Of a stretch of 64,000 bases of DNA, positions 28,481-36,723 are shown piece after piece. Position 1 is the stretch's first letter, and the number at the start of each line of letters is the position of its first letter. Under the pieces are notes generated by a model, which saw nothing but the letters and a program-made list of their open reading frames with translations, was not told the origin of the DNA and searched no databases. The DNA is from JAUSIF01 sp963711595 (lineage in GTDB: Bacteria > Pseudomonadota > Alphaproteobacteria > Rhizobiales > Xanthobacteraceae): assembly GCA_963711595.1 (NCBI GenBank), contig CAVQER010000007.1:248001-312000 (forward strand), written 5' to 3'. The position numbers and the translations under genes were made by a program.

Positions 28481-28895
28481 ATGAACATCATTGAAACGAT
28501 CGAGCGCGAAGAGATCGCGCGGGTCACGCAGAACAAGAAGATTCCAGAGTTCGCCCCGGGCGATACGTTGCAGGTCAACGTGAAAGTGGTGGAAGGCGAT
28601 CGTACGCGCGTGCAGGCCTACGAAGGCGTCTGCATCGGCCGTTCCGGCAACGGCCTGAACGAAAGCTTCACCGTGCGGAAGATTTCCTATGGCGAGGGCG
28701 TGGAGCGTGTGTTCCCCCTCTACTCGCCGATGCTCGAACTCGATCGAAGTTCTGCGCCGCGGCAAGGTACGCCGCGCGAAGCTATATTATTTGCGCGCCC
28801 GCCGCGGAAAGAAGGCGCGCATCTCCGAGAAGCAGGACCTGGCGGTCGAGATGGGTGACGCGAGCGGGGCGGGTGCGCCTGCCGAAACTGAATAA
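28481..28895 (+). CDS. rplS: 50S ribosomal protein L19, reading frame broken once
   Basis: L19 core: M-N-I-I-E-T-I-E, F-A-P-G-D-T-L-Q-V-N-V-K-V, R-T-R-V-Q-A-Y-E-G-V-C-I and F-P-L-Y-S-P-M-L up to about 28736. The remainder (S-I-E-V-L-R-R-G-K-V-R-R-A-K-L-Y-Y-L-R) is in the next frame to the stop at 28895. Removing one A of the pair at 28737-28738 gives the standard P-M-L-D-S-I-E-V-L and a protein of about 137 residues with a short acidic tail. L19 sits at the 30S-50S interface. The ATG at 28481 has a strong GGAGG at 28471-28475. An in-frame upstream start is not needed. Confidence 0.9.
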
Positions 28896-28973
28896 GCGCG
28901 CCTCCGCGCGTCGGGCTTATCCGCTTCGACTTCCGGGAATCGCGCACCGCCGGGCGGCCGGCTGAAGGTCGAC

Positions 28974-29849
28974 ATGCTTTCGCGCCGCTTATTCCTCCGC
29001 TCGCTCGGTCTCGGCCTCCTTGGGAGTGCCGCGCTTGCTTCCTACGCGCTGGCCATCGAGCCGCGTTTCCGTCTTGTCACGACGGGTTATCGACTGCGGC
29101 CGAACGGCTGGCCAGCTCTGGAAAAGCCTTTGCGCGTGGTTGCGCTTGCCGACATCCACGCTTGTGAGCCGTGGATGCCCGTTTCCCGAATCCAGGCGAT
29201 CGTGGAGACGGCAAACGAATTGCGTCCCGATCTCATCGTGCTGCTTGGCGACTACGTTGCGGGGATGCGGCGTTTCCGGACCGGGATCGTGCCGATGCGC
29301 GATTGGGGGGCGGCCCTCGCCAGGTTGTCGGCACCACTTGGCGTCTACGGCATTCTCGGCAACCACGATTGGTGGACCGACGTTGACAACGTCCGCGCGA
29401 CATTGGTCGGCCACGGCGTAACGGTGCTGGAAAATGACGCTCGACTATTGCGACCGGGCGCCGCTCCAGCCTTCTGGCTCGCTGGGCTGGGCGACCAGAT
29501 CGCGATTCCGCTCGGCCCCGGGCATTTCAAGGGGGTGGATGACCTGGACGGCACAATGCGCCAGATCAACGATGACAGCCCAGTGATCATGCTTGCGCAT
29601 GAACCGGATATCTTTCCAAAAATGCCTGCGCGCGTGAGCCTGACGTTGTGTGGTCATACCCACGGAGGCCAGGTGTGGCTTCCCTTCCTCGGCCGTCCAA
29701 TCGTGCCGTCGGCCTACGGTCAACGGTTCGCCTATGGCTCGATACTCGAGGACGGGCGCCAAATGATCGTGTCGGGCGGGCTTGGCTGCAGCATCATGCC
29801 CGTGCGGCTCGGTGTGCCGCCGGAGATCGTCCTGATCGAACTTGGATGA
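28974..29849 (+). CDS. Metallophosphoesterase, YaeI-like, membrane-anchored or exported
   Basis: 291 residues. The N-terminus M-L-S-R-R-L-F-L-R-S-L plus a hydrophobic stretch is signal-like. Calcineurin-like metal ligands appear in order: A-D-I-H (D-x-H), G-D-Y, G-N-H-D, A-H-E-P and G-H-T-H-G-G. Homologues include YaeI and related periplasmic phosphodiesterases of unknown or lipid-linked substrates. It follows rplS by 78 bp on the same strand but is functionally unrelated to that operon. Confidence 0.87.
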   Translation: MLSRRLFLRSLGLGLLGSAALASYALAIEPRFRLVTTGYRLRPNGWPALEKPLRVVALADIHACEPWMPVSRIQAIVETANELRPDLIVLLGDYVAGMRRFRTGIVPMRDWGAALARLSAPLGVYGILGNHDWWTDVDNVRATLVGHGVTVLENDARLLRPGAAPAFWLAGLGDQIAIPLGPGHFKGVDDLDGTMRQINDDSPVIMLAHEPDIFPKMPARVSLTLCGHTHGGQVWLPFLGRPIVPSAYGQRFAYGSILEDGRQMIVSGGLGCSIMPVRLGVPPEIVLIELG

Positions 29850-29883
29850 CGCCAAGGGCGGCGCCGCGCCACTTTTCGTGAAG

Positions 29884-29912
29884 TTTCGCAGGCACTAGAT
29901 AGACACTATATT
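29884..29912 (+). promoter_or_regulatory. Candidate leuC promoter
   Basis: A clear -10-like TATATT (29907-29912) sits 24 bases before the leuC ATG; a weak -35-like TTTCGC (29884-29889) lies 17 bases upstream of it. No leader peptide or attenuator was recognised. Confidence 0.33.
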
Positions 29913-29935
29913 TTGCGTGAAAGGCCCGTTTCGTC

Positions 29936-31348
29936 ATGGCAGCGCCCCGTACCCTCTACGACAAGATCTGGGACGATCATCTCGTCGACGAACAACCCGA
30001 CGGCACGTGCCTCATCTATGTCGACCGGCACCTCGTGCATGAGGTGACGAGCCCGCAAGCATTCGAGGGCCTGCGTCTATCCGGTCGCAAGGTTCGCGCG
30101 CCGGAGAAGACGCTCGCGGTGGTCGATCACAACGTGCCGACGTCGGACCGCTCGAAGCCCAACCCGGACCCGGAATCCGCGGCGCAGATCGAGACGCTTG
30201 CCGAGAACGCACGCGTCTTCGGCATCGACTACTTCAACGAGCACGATCGGCGGCAGGGCATCGTGCATGTAATCGGTCCGGAGCAAGGCTTCACTCTGCC
30301 GGGCACGACGATCGTCTGCGGCGACAGCCATACGTCGACGCACGGCGCGTTCGGAGCGCTCGCCTACGGCATCGGCACATCGGAAGTCGAGCACGTCCTG
30401 GCGACGCAGACACTCATTCAACGGAAAGCGAAAAACATGCGCGTGACGGTCGCCGGCGATCTGCCGTCCGGCGTCGGCGCGAAGGACGTCATTCTCGCGA
30501 TCATCGGCGAGATCGGCACCGCCGGGGGCACCGGCCACGTCATCGAGTACGCCGGCGATGCCATGCGTGCGCTGTCGATGGAAGGGCGCATGACCGTCTG
30601 TAACATGTCGATTGAGGGCGGCGCCCGCGCCGGCATGGTCGCGCCGGATGAAAAAGCGTTCGCCTATTTGAAGGATCGTCCCAAGGCTCCGAAAGGCGCC
30701 GCCTGGGATCAGGCAATGCGCTACTGGGAAACGTTGCGGAGCGACGATGGTGCGCGCTTCGACGTGGAGGTGAAGCTCGATGGAGCGAAGCTGCCGCCAA
30801 TCGTGAGCTGGGGCACGAGCCCCGAGCAGGTGACGTCGATCACGGGCCGCGTGCCGATTCCCTCCGAGATCGCAAATGAGAACAAGCGCGTGGCAGCAGA
30901 GCGCTCACTCGAATACATGGGTTTGAAGGGTGGCGAGCGGATCACCGAAATCAAGCTCGACCGCGTGTTCATCGGCTCCTGCACCAACGGCCGCATCGAA
31001 GATCTGCGGATGGTTGCGAAGATCGTGAACGGTCACCAGGTGCATGAGAGCGTGAACGCGATGATCGTGCCGGGATCTGGCATCGTGAAGGAGCAGGCGG
31101 AGGCAGAGGGGCTCGACCGCATCTTCAAGGCGGCAGGTTTCGACTGGCGCGAGCCTGGCTGCTCCATGTGCCTCGCCATGAATCCCGACAAGCTCGCTCC
31201 GGGCGAGCGCTGTGCGTCGACGTCGAACCGCAATTTCGAAGGAAGGCAGGGCTATAAGGGCCGCACGCATCTCGTGTCGCCGGCCATGGCCGCTGCGGCC
31301 GCAATCGCCGGACATTTCGTAGACGTCCGCGAATGGCCGCGAAGCTGA
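29936..31348 (+). CDS. leuC: 3-isopropylmalate dehydratase large subunit
   Basis: 470 residues, aconitase superfamily. The [4Fe-4S] cysteine ligands are in G-S-C-T-N-G-R and G-C-S-M-C-L-A-M-N. Substrate-site blocks D-H-N-V-P and G-D-S-H-T-S-T-H-G-A-F-G are present. With LeuD it isomerises 2-isopropylmalate to 3-isopropylmalate in leucine synthesis. leuD lies about 1.8 kb downstream, separated by three unrelated genes and two terminators. A bidirectional terminator follows the stop. Confidence 0.97.
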   Translation: MAAPRTLYDKIWDDHLVDEQPDGTCLIYVDRHLVHEVTSPQAFEGLRLSGRKVRAPEKTLAVVDHNVPTSDRSKPNPDPESAAQIETLAENARVFGIDYFNEHDRRQGIVHVIGPEQGFTLPGTTIVCGDSHTSTHGAFGALAYGIGTSEVEHVLATQTLIQRKAKNMRVTVAGDLPSGVGAKDVILAIIGEIGTAGGTGHVIEYAGDAMRALSMEGRMTVCNMSIEGGARAGMVAPDEKAFAYLKDRPKAPKGAAWDQAMRYWETLRSDDGARFDVEVKLDGAKLPPIVSWGTSPEQVTSITGRVPIPSEIANENKRVAAERSLEYMGLKGGERITEIKLDRVFIGSCTNGRIEDLRMVAKIVNGHQVHESVNAMIVPGSGIVKEQAEAEGLDRIFKAAGFDWREPGCSMCLAMNPDKLAPGERCASTSNRNFEGRQGYKGRTHLVSPAMAAAAAIAGHFVDVREWPRS

Positions 31349-31370
31349 GTTGACGACAGCCAAAAAGAAA

Positions 31371-31397
31371 ACGGGCGCGCAGCGAGCGCGCCCGTTT
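31371..31397. terminator. Bidirectional terminator between leuC and a small secreted-protein gene
   Basis: A 10-bp GC stem (ACGGGCGCGC at 31371-31380 with GCGCGCCCGT at 31386-31395). T-rich on the plus side (TTTCATTTC) and also on the minus side (complement of AAAAAGAAAAC), suiting both convergent genes. Confidence 0.8.
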
Positions 31398-31418
31398 CAT
31401 TTCGATTCACCTCTCAGG

Positions 31419-31733
31419 CTACCAGCAGGTGTAACCCCAGCGGGTGTAGCCGCAACGGCGCTTGTGCGGGCCGTAGTACTGATAGTGCCAGCCCGGACCG
31501 CCATAGGCCCCGTAAGCAAACGGCGCGACGGCAAACGGCGCGCCCCACCAAATGTGGCGGCGCCAATGACGACCGCGGCGATGAACGTCGATTACGTTCG
31601 ACAGATCCGCTTCCGCGGCCTGGGGAGCGGCCGCGCCGCCCGCCCAACTCGCAGCCGTTGCCGATTGGGGTGAGAGTGCAAACGCCGCAAGCGCGAACAC
31701 GCCGGCGGCGAGAATCAGGGTACGTTTCAGCAT
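31419..31733 (-). CDS. Small secreted protein rich in Trp, Tyr, Gly and Arg, function unknown
   Basis: 104 residues. The first ~27 are a clear signal peptide (M-L-K-R-T-L-I-L, hydrophobic Ala/Leu core, A-T-A). The mature part has an Ala/Gly linker, then H-R-R-G-R-H-W-R-R-H-I-W-W-G, a G-A-Y-G-G-P-G-W-H-Y-Q-Y-Y-G segment, and ends C-G-Y-T-R-W-G-Y-T-C-W, whose two Cys may pair. Similar small aromatic/arginine-rich secreted proteins are common in rhizobia without known role. The ATG at 31733 is chosen for the signal peptide; the frame opens 72 bases further upstream. Confidence 0.72.
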   Translation of the reverse strand: MLKRTLILAAGVFALAAFALSPQSATAASWAGGAAAPQAAEADLSNVIDVHRRGRHWRRHIWWGAPFAVAPFAYGAYGGPGWHYQYYGPHKRRCGYTRWGYTCW

Positions 31734-31923
31734 GACGTTTCTCCTCGTCCCCACAACGCAGCCCGGCCATTTTGCGTTCCAATTGCTGCGGCCGGGCATC
31801 TCCAATCGGCACTGTCCATGAAATTTGGTGAACGAGTCCTGATCCAGCGGTTCATCCGGCGTTCATCTGGCACGCAGCGGGCACGCTCACTAAACTCGCG
31901 ACGATAGGTCGGAGTCCTGGATT

Positions 31924-32370
31924 GTGAGTGCTGATCGCTGGCAAAACTCTACTGCGCCGTCGCTCGAAGCATTCGAAGCCATGGCGACGGCCGCCTATGC
32001 GGACCTGCCAGAGCCGTTCCGCAGGCTGTGCGACGGGGTGGTGATTCACGTCGTGGACTTTCCCGATGACGACGTGATCGCGGAAATGGAATTGGAGAGC
32101 CCGTTCGACATCCTCGGATTGTTTACCGGCGTCGGCATGTCGCAAGACGGCGCCGTGGCCGAGACCGGACGCCTGCCAAACTCGGTGCACCTCTACCGGC
32201 GGCCGATCCTCGACTACTGGGCCGAGCACAACGAGTCTCTCGGCGCGATCATCACGCACGTCCTGGTGCATGAGATTGGCCATCATTTCGGATTGTCGGA
32301 CGAGGATATGGAGCGAATCGAAGCGGCGGCGGAGGAGGCGCGCGCCGCGGACGCCGGCAGTGCACGCTAG
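31924..32370 (+). CDS. Metallopeptidase family protein (minimal zincin, DUF1025 type)
   Basis: 148 residues of cytosolic type, ending in an acidic/Ala-rich tail. Zincin motif V-H-E-I-G-H-H-F-G-L-S-D with His116, Glu117, His120 and Asp126, the short H-E-x-x-H-x-x-G-L-x-D form of this small family. Upstream L-Y-R-R-P-I-L is also typical. Peptidase activity is inferred from the motif only. The start is GTG at 31924; the gene appears to be monocistronic or cotranscribed with the downstream HXXEE gene. Confidence 0.85.
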   Translation: MSADRWQNSTAPSLEAFEAMATAAYADLPEPFRRLCDGVVIHVVDFPDDDVIAEMELESPFDILGLFTGVGMSQDGAVAETGRLPNSVHLYRRPILDYWAEHNESLGAIITHVLVHEIGHHFGLSDEDMERIEAAAEEARAADAGSAR

Positions 32371-32446
32371 TGCCGCCGAAATCGGCCGTGATAGCTTCCG
32401 CGCGTTCTGATTCTGTGCGTTCGGTCTGACATTTTGGGGGAACGCC

Positions 32447-32941
32447 ATGTCACTCACCGTTCTAGCTTGGCTCGCGGTTGGTGCGTACGCGTTGCACATC
32501 CTCGAGGAGCACGTCCTCGGCTGGCACGGATGGGCGCGCAAGACGATGAATTTGCCGATGGAGTGGGACGCCTACACGACGGTGGAAGTCGTGTTGCTGA
32601 TCCTGGGCGCGATCGCTGCAATGCTCGCGCCGGCGTTGCCGGTGCTGGCACTGGCCTATGCCGCGTTCCTCGTGATCAACGTCACCTTTTTCCACCTGCT
32701 GCCGATGATCATCTCCGGCGGAAAATTCTCTCCCGGCATCATGACCGGCGTCGTGCTGTTCTATCCGATCGGATACTATGCCTATGCGGGCACCAGCCTT
32801 CCGCAGAACACGATCATCTGGTCGGTGGTGATCGGCGCGGCCATCATCGCGTGGCCGGTGCTGTTGCTGAAGCTCAAGGAACAGCCCTACTTCCGCGCCG
32901 GCTCCTCCAGTGAGTCCACACCCGCACGTCGCAAGCGCTAG
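32447..32941 (+). CDS. HXXEE domain-containing integral membrane protein
   Basis: 164 residues. The HXXEE signature H-I-L-E-E-H is at residues 17-22 in the first membrane segment. About five hydrophobic segments follow (including V-E-V-V-L-L-I-L-G and G-V-V-L-F-Y-P-I-G-Y-Y). The C-terminus is short and polar. The family is uncharacterised. It is followed by a GC-rich terminator-like hairpin and a dispersed palindromic repeat, and lies between leuC and leuD. Confidence 0.82.
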   Translation: MSLTVLAWLAVGAYALHILEEHVLGWHGWARKTMNLPMEWDAYTTVEVVLLILGAIAAMLAPALPVLALAYAAFLVINVTFFHLLPMIISGGKFSPGIMTGVVLFYPIGYYAYAGTSLPQNTIIWSVVIGAAIIAWPVLLLKLKEQPYFRAGSSSESTPARRKR

Positions 32942-32984
32942 CACCGTCAAGCGCACGACTTAAGCGAAGATCCAGGGACGAATC

Positions 32985-33023
32985 GCCCTCAGGAGCGCTG
33001 CAGAGAGCGCCCCTGAGGGCTTT
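32985..33023 (+). terminator. Terminator-like hairpin after the HXXEE gene
   Basis: GCCCTCAGG (32985-32993) pairs with CCTGAGGGC (33012-33020), extended inward by GCGCT/AGCGC, with TTT following (33021-33023). The T-run is short. Confidence 0.62.
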
Positions 33024-33054
33024 GATTTCGCCCGCTGGCTGGCTCATTGTTTGC

Positions 33055-33099
33055 GCGTGATCTTTCCCGAAAACCGGTTTCCACTTTTCGGGATCACGC
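33055..33099. repeat. Dispersed palindromic intergenic repeat
   Basis: GCGTGATC (33055-33062) and GATCACGC (33092-33099) bracket an inner CCCGAAAA/TTTTCGGG stem and the loop CCGGTTTCCAC. I recognise this as a repeat widespread in intergenic DNA of Rhizobiales genomes. A single copy occurs here, 36 bp before leuD. No transposase is linked to it. Confidence 0.7.
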
Positions 33100-33134
33100 G
33101 TTAGAACAGCGGCCGGCAAAGAGAGTTCTTGCGC

Positions 33135-33740
33135 ATGGAAAAGTTCACGACCCTCACCGGCGTCGCGGCGCCGCTGAAGATGATCAACGTCGACACCGAC
33201 ATGATCATCCCGAAGCAGTACCTGAAGACGATCAAGCGCACCGGCCTCGGCAAGGGGCTGTTCTCGGAGATGCGCTACCGGGACGATGGCTCGGAAAATC
33301 CGAATTTCGTCCTGAACAAGCCTGCGTATCGGCAGGCGAAGGTGCTGGTTGCGGGTGACAATTTCGGCTGCGGATCGTCGCGTGAGCATGCGCCGTGGGC
33401 CTTGCTCGATTTCGGCATCCGCTGCGTGATTTCCACCTCGTTCGCCGACATTTTCTATAACAACTGTTTCAAGAACGGCATCCTGCCGATCCAGGTTAGT
33501 TCGGAAGATCTCGAGAAGCTGTTCGATGACGCCGAGCGCGGCGCCAACGCGACGCTGACGGTCAATCTCGAGAAACAGGAAATTCGTGGGCCCGACGGCG
33601 GGTCGATCCATTTCGATATCGATCCGTTCCGCAAACATTGCCTGCTCAACGGGCTCGACGACATCGGACTGACGATGGAGAAGAGCAAGAAGATCGACGG
33701 CTTTGAGCATAAGGCGGCGCAATCGCGCCCGTGGCTCTAA
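33135..33740 (+). CDS. leuD: 3-isopropylmalate dehydratase small subunit
   Basis: 201 residues from the ATG at 33135 (M-E-K-F-T-T-L-T-G-V-A). Swivel-domain blocks N-V-D-T-D-M-I-I-P-K-Q-Y-L and G-D-N-F-G-C-G-S-S-R-E-H-A-P-W-A are present, the substrate-binding loop that completes the LeuC active site. leuB follows after three bases, so the two are cotranscribed. A slightly earlier ATG two codons upstream is possible. Confidence 0.97.
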   Translation: MEKFTTLTGVAAPLKMINVDTDMIIPKQYLKTIKRTGLGKGLFSEMRYRDDGSENPNFVLNKPAYRQAKVLVAGDNFGCGSSREHAPWALLDFGIRCVISTSFADIFYNNCFKNGILPIQVSSEDLEKLFDDAERGANATLTVNLEKQEIRGPDGGSIHFDIDPFRKHCLLNGLDDIGLTMEKSKKIDGFEHKAAQSRPWL

Positions 33741-33743
33741 GCC

Positions 33744-34862
33744 ATGGCAACACACAAGCTGCTGCTGCTGCCCGGTGACGGCATTGGTCCCGAGGTGATG
33801 GCCCAGGCGAAGAACGTTGTCGCCTGGCTGGAAAGGAACGGCATCGCCAAGTTCGCGATCGAGGAAGACCTAGTCGGCGGCAGCGCCTACGAAGCGCACA
33901 GCAAATCGATTTCCGAAACCGCCATGGATAAGGCCCTCGCGGCGGACGCGATCCTGTTCGGCGCGGTCGGCGGACCGAAGTGGGACAAGGTGCCCTATGA
34001 CGTGCGCCCGGAGGCGGGGCTGCTGCGGCTACGCAGGGACCTCGCGCTGTTTGCGAACCTGCGGCCGGCGATCTGCTATCCGGCGCTTGCCGAGTCCTCG
34101 AGCCTGAAGCGCGAACTGGTCGACGGCCTCGATCTCATGATCATCCGCGAGCTGACGGGCGGAGTCTATTTCGGCGAGCCGAAGACGATCACGGATCTCG
34201 GCAACGGCCAGAAACGCGCCGTCGATACGCAGGTTTACGACACTTACGAGATCGAGCGGATCGCGCGCGTCGCGTTCGAGCTTGCGAGGAAGCGTCGGAA
34301 CAAAGTCACGTCGATGGAGAAACGCAACGTGATGAAGACCGGCGTGTTGTGGCACGAGGTCGTCGAGCAGGTTCACGAGCGCGAATACAAGGACGTGCAG
34401 CTCGAGCACCAGCTTGCGGACGCGGGCGGAATGCAGCTCGTGCGCAATCCGAAGCAGTTCGACGTAATCGTCACGGACAATCTGTTCGGCGACATGCTGT
34501 CGGACGTGGCGGCGATGCTGACGGGCTCGCTCGGCATGCTTCCGTCCGCCTCACTCGGGGAAACCGACGCAAAGACCAAGAAGCGGCGCGCCCTCTACGA
34601 GCCGGTGCATGGATCGGCACCGGATATCGCGGGCAAAGGCACCGCGAACCCGATCGCCATGATCGGCTCGCTCGGCATGGCAATGCGCTACAGTTTCGGA
34701 CTCGGCCAGGCCGCGGACATGATCGAGCAGGCGATCGCGGGTGCTCTCGGCAAAGGTCTGCGCACCGCGGACATCGCGGGCACAGGCGCGAAAACGATTG
34801 GAACGAGCCAGATGGGCGAGGCGATTATCGCCGAACTCGACGGCCTCGCCGCGCGTGCTTAG
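33744..34862 (+). CDS. leuB: 3-isopropylmalate dehydrogenase
   Basis: 372 residues. NAD-dependent oxidative decarboxylation of 3-isopropylmalate. Start M-A-T-H-K-L-L-L-L-P-G-D-G-I-G-P-E; active-site R-E-L-T-G-G-V-Y-F-G; metal-binding D-N-L-F-G-D-M-L-S-D; adenine-binding H-G-S-A-P-D-I-A-G-K-G-T-A-N-P. All are intact. Its stop shares four bases (TTAG) with the stop of a convergent small secreted-protein gene. Confidence 0.97.
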   Translation: MATHKLLLLPGDGIGPEVMAQAKNVVAWLERNGIAKFAIEEDLVGGSAYEAHSKSISETAMDKALAADAILFGAVGGPKWDKVPYDVRPEAGLLRLRRDLALFANLRPAICYPALAESSSLKRELVDGLDLMIIRELTGGVYFGEPKTITDLGNGQKRAVDTQVYDTYEIERIARVAFELARKRRNKVTSMEKRNVMKTGVLWHEVVEQVHEREYKDVQLEHQLADAGGMQLVRNPKQFDVIVTDNLFGDMLSDVAAMLTGSLGMLPSASLGETDAKTKKRRALYEPVHGSAPDIAGKGTANPIAMIGSLGMAMRYSFGLGQAADMIEQAIAGALGKGLRTADIAGTGAKTIGTSQMGEAIIAELDGLAARA

Positions 34863-35137
34863 TAGCCTTCGAACATCCTGAGCAGCGGCCAGCGCGTGCT
34901 CTGGAGGTCGCCGTCGGCGTACGGGCCATAGTGAGGCAGACGCGACGGCTGACCCACGAAAATGTAGTCGTGGTAATTCATCGATCCCGGCTTCACGACC
35001 GTGCCGGCATCGAGATAGCTGCGCTTCTGCACAGTGATGCGGGTGCGCGCACGATCCTGCGCATCGGCTGGGACGCTTGCCGCGAGCAAACCGAAAGCCG
35101 CAGCTAGGGCAAAGAAACCGACAAGTCGTACTCGCAT
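34859..35137 (-). CDS. Small secreted protein, function unknown
   Basis: 92 residues. A signal peptide (M-R-V-R-L-V-G-F-F-A-L-A-A-A-F-G, to A-D-A-Q near residue 27), then a mature part of about 65 residues with K-R-S-Y-L-D-A-G-T, M-N-Y-H-D-Y and the C-terminus R-W-P-L-L-R-M-F-E-G-Y. No metal or catalytic motif. The ATG at 35137 is preferred; a GTG two codons earlier is an alternative. I do not recognise the family beyond small rhizobial periplasmic proteins. Confidence 0.65.
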   Translation of the reverse strand: MRVRLVGFFALAAAFGLLAASVPADAQDRARTRITVQKRSYLDAGTVVKPGSMNYHDYIFVGQPSRLPHYGPYADGDLQSTRWPLLRMFEGY

Positions 35138-35236
35138 GGCCACCTCGGCTGTCTGATGAACGACTCTATTCGGGATTCGGTTCCGAGGAAAGCGATCAGA
35201 TTCGAGAAGGCGGGGCCCACGACCCTCCGCGTACGC

Positions 35237-35265
35237 TTGTCAGAGGCTCGACCCTGCCGGATACT
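35237..35265 (+). promoter_or_regulatory. Candidate promoter of the sulfite-oxidase cluster
   Basis: TTGTCA (35237-35242), a 17-base spacer and GATACT (35260-35265); about 95 bases of leader before the ATG at 35361. Found by eye; an ECF-type promoter cannot be excluded. Confidence 0.42.
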
Positions 35266-35360
35266 TTTAGTCGAATTGCGGCGCGGCCGAGACGCTGGCA
35301 ACGAACACAAAAGATCGAGACAGCCCGCGTCGCGGGCGAGAAAGCAATCGGGAGGGAGCC

Positions 35361-36716
35361 ATGTCCGACAAGATCAAGAAACTCGAACGTTCCGTTGCGG
35401 AGCTGTATCGCGACGATCCGGAGCGGGCTGACGTTGTCGTTTTCGGGCGCAAGCCTCGTCCAAGCCGCAGGGGTTTCCTCGGCGGGGCTGGTCTCGCGGC
35501 TTTCGGCGCGGCGGTCGGCGGGACTCTCCCGTACAGCCAAAACGTGCCGGGCGGGCTGATTCCAGCCGCGCTCGCGCAGGACAAATCGGTGCCGCCTGCA
35601 CCACCCAAGGGCCCCGCCTATCTCGACTTCCCCGGCAAGGACAAAGGGCTTGTTGTCATCGGCGAAAAGCCGCTCGTCGCCGAAACGCCGGAACACCTCA
35701 TGAATGACGACACTACTCCGATCGAAAAATTTTATATTCGCAACAACGGGCAGATTCCGGATGAGGCCAAGGATCCGGACAAATGGGTCATCAAGATCGA
35801 GGGTGAGGTGAACAAGCCGCTCGAGATCTCACTCGGCGAACTGAAGTCGAAGTATAAGGCCCAGACGCTGCGCATGGTGCTGGAATGCGGCGGCAACGGC
35901 CGATCCTTTTTCACGCCGCGTGCGAGCGGCAATCAGTGGACCAACGGCGGCGCAGGCTGCGCCGAATGGACCGGCGTGCGGCTCGCGGACCTTCTGAAGG
36001 CGGCAGGCCTAAAGCCGAGCGGTATTTACACGGCACACTACGCCGCCGATCTGCATCTATCGGGCGAAGCCGACCGACCGACCCTCTCGCGGGGCGTCCG
36101 TTTGGCGAAAGCGATGGAGCCCGAGTCGATGATCGTCTGGGGGATGAACGGCAAGCCGCTTCCGAACATTCACGGCGGACCGGTGCGCCTCGTTATCCCC
36201 GGCTGGGCGGGCTCCGCATCGCAGAAGTGGCTGACTCGCGTCGTGATCCGCGACAAGGAGCACGACGGTCCGGGCATGACCGGCACCTCCTATCGCTTGG
36301 CGATCAAGCCGATGGTGCCGGGTGACAAGGCCGATCCGAAGAACTTCAGGATTCTCGAATCGATGCCGGTACGATCGATCATCACAGCGCCCGCCAATGG
36401 CGCGAAGCTCGCCGCAGGAACTCGCGACGTCGCCTTGCGCGGCGCGTCATGGGCGGGAGATCTCTCGGTGCAGCGTGTCGACATTTCCGTCGACTACGGC
36501 CAATCGTGGCAAGCTGCGAAGCTGGAAAAGCCGAAGAACAAGTTCGATTGGCAGCGATGGACCGCCAATCCGAAACTGCCTTCGGACGGCTACTTCGAGA
36601 TCTGGTCGCGGGCAACCGACAGCAAGGGGGCAATGCAGCCGCATGTGGCGCCGAACTGGAATCCCAGTGGCTACGGTGGAAATCCGTTCCACCGCATTGC
36701 GGTGCTCGTCGGTTGA
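35361..36716 (+). CDS. SorA-like periplasmic sulfite oxidase (molybdopterin subunit)
   Basis: 451 residues. A Tat-type signal (S-R-R-G-F-L-G-G, Arg36-Arg37, then a hydrophobic stretch to A-L-A-Q). The oxidoreductase molybdopterin-binding domain carries the molybdenum-ligand cysteine in L-E-C-G-G-N-G-R-S (Cys176). A C-terminal dimerisation (Mo-co_dimer) domain contains W-A-G-D-L-S-V-Q-R-V-D-I-S. Two c-type cytochrome genes follow within 10 bp of each other, matching the sulfite:cytochrome c oxidoreductase arrangement (SorA plus SorB). It likely detoxifies or respires sulfite in the periplasm. Other sulfite-oxidase-fold reductases remain possible. Confidence 0.86.
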   Translation: MSDKIKKLERSVAELYRDDPERADVVVFGRKPRPSRRGFLGGAGLAAFGAAVGGTLPYSQNVPGGLIPAALAQDKSVPPAPPKGPAYLDFPGKDKGLVVIGEKPLVAETPEHLMNDDTTPIEKFYIRNNGQIPDEAKDPDKWVIKIEGEVNKPLEISLGELKSKYKAQTLRMVLECGGNGRSFFTPRASGNQWTNGGAGCAEWTGVRLADLLKAAGLKPSGIYTAHYAADLHLSGEADRPTLSRGVRLAKAMEPESMIVWGMNGKPLPNIHGGPVRLVIPGWAGSASQKWLTRVVIRDKEHDGPGMTGTSYRLAIKPMVPGDKADPKNFRILESMPVRSIITAPANGAKLAAGTRDVALRGASWAGDLSVQRVDISVDYGQSWQAAKLEKPKNKFDWQRWTANPKLPSDGYFEIWSRATDSKGAMQPHVAPNWNPSGYGGNPFHRIAVLVG

Positions 36717-36723
36717 TCACGCC

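Noticed and set aside
27686..28895. Programmed +1 frameshifting in trmD and rplS
   Set aside because: No slow-codon or stop-linked shift site is apparent, and these genes are not known to use recoding; indels explain the data more simply.
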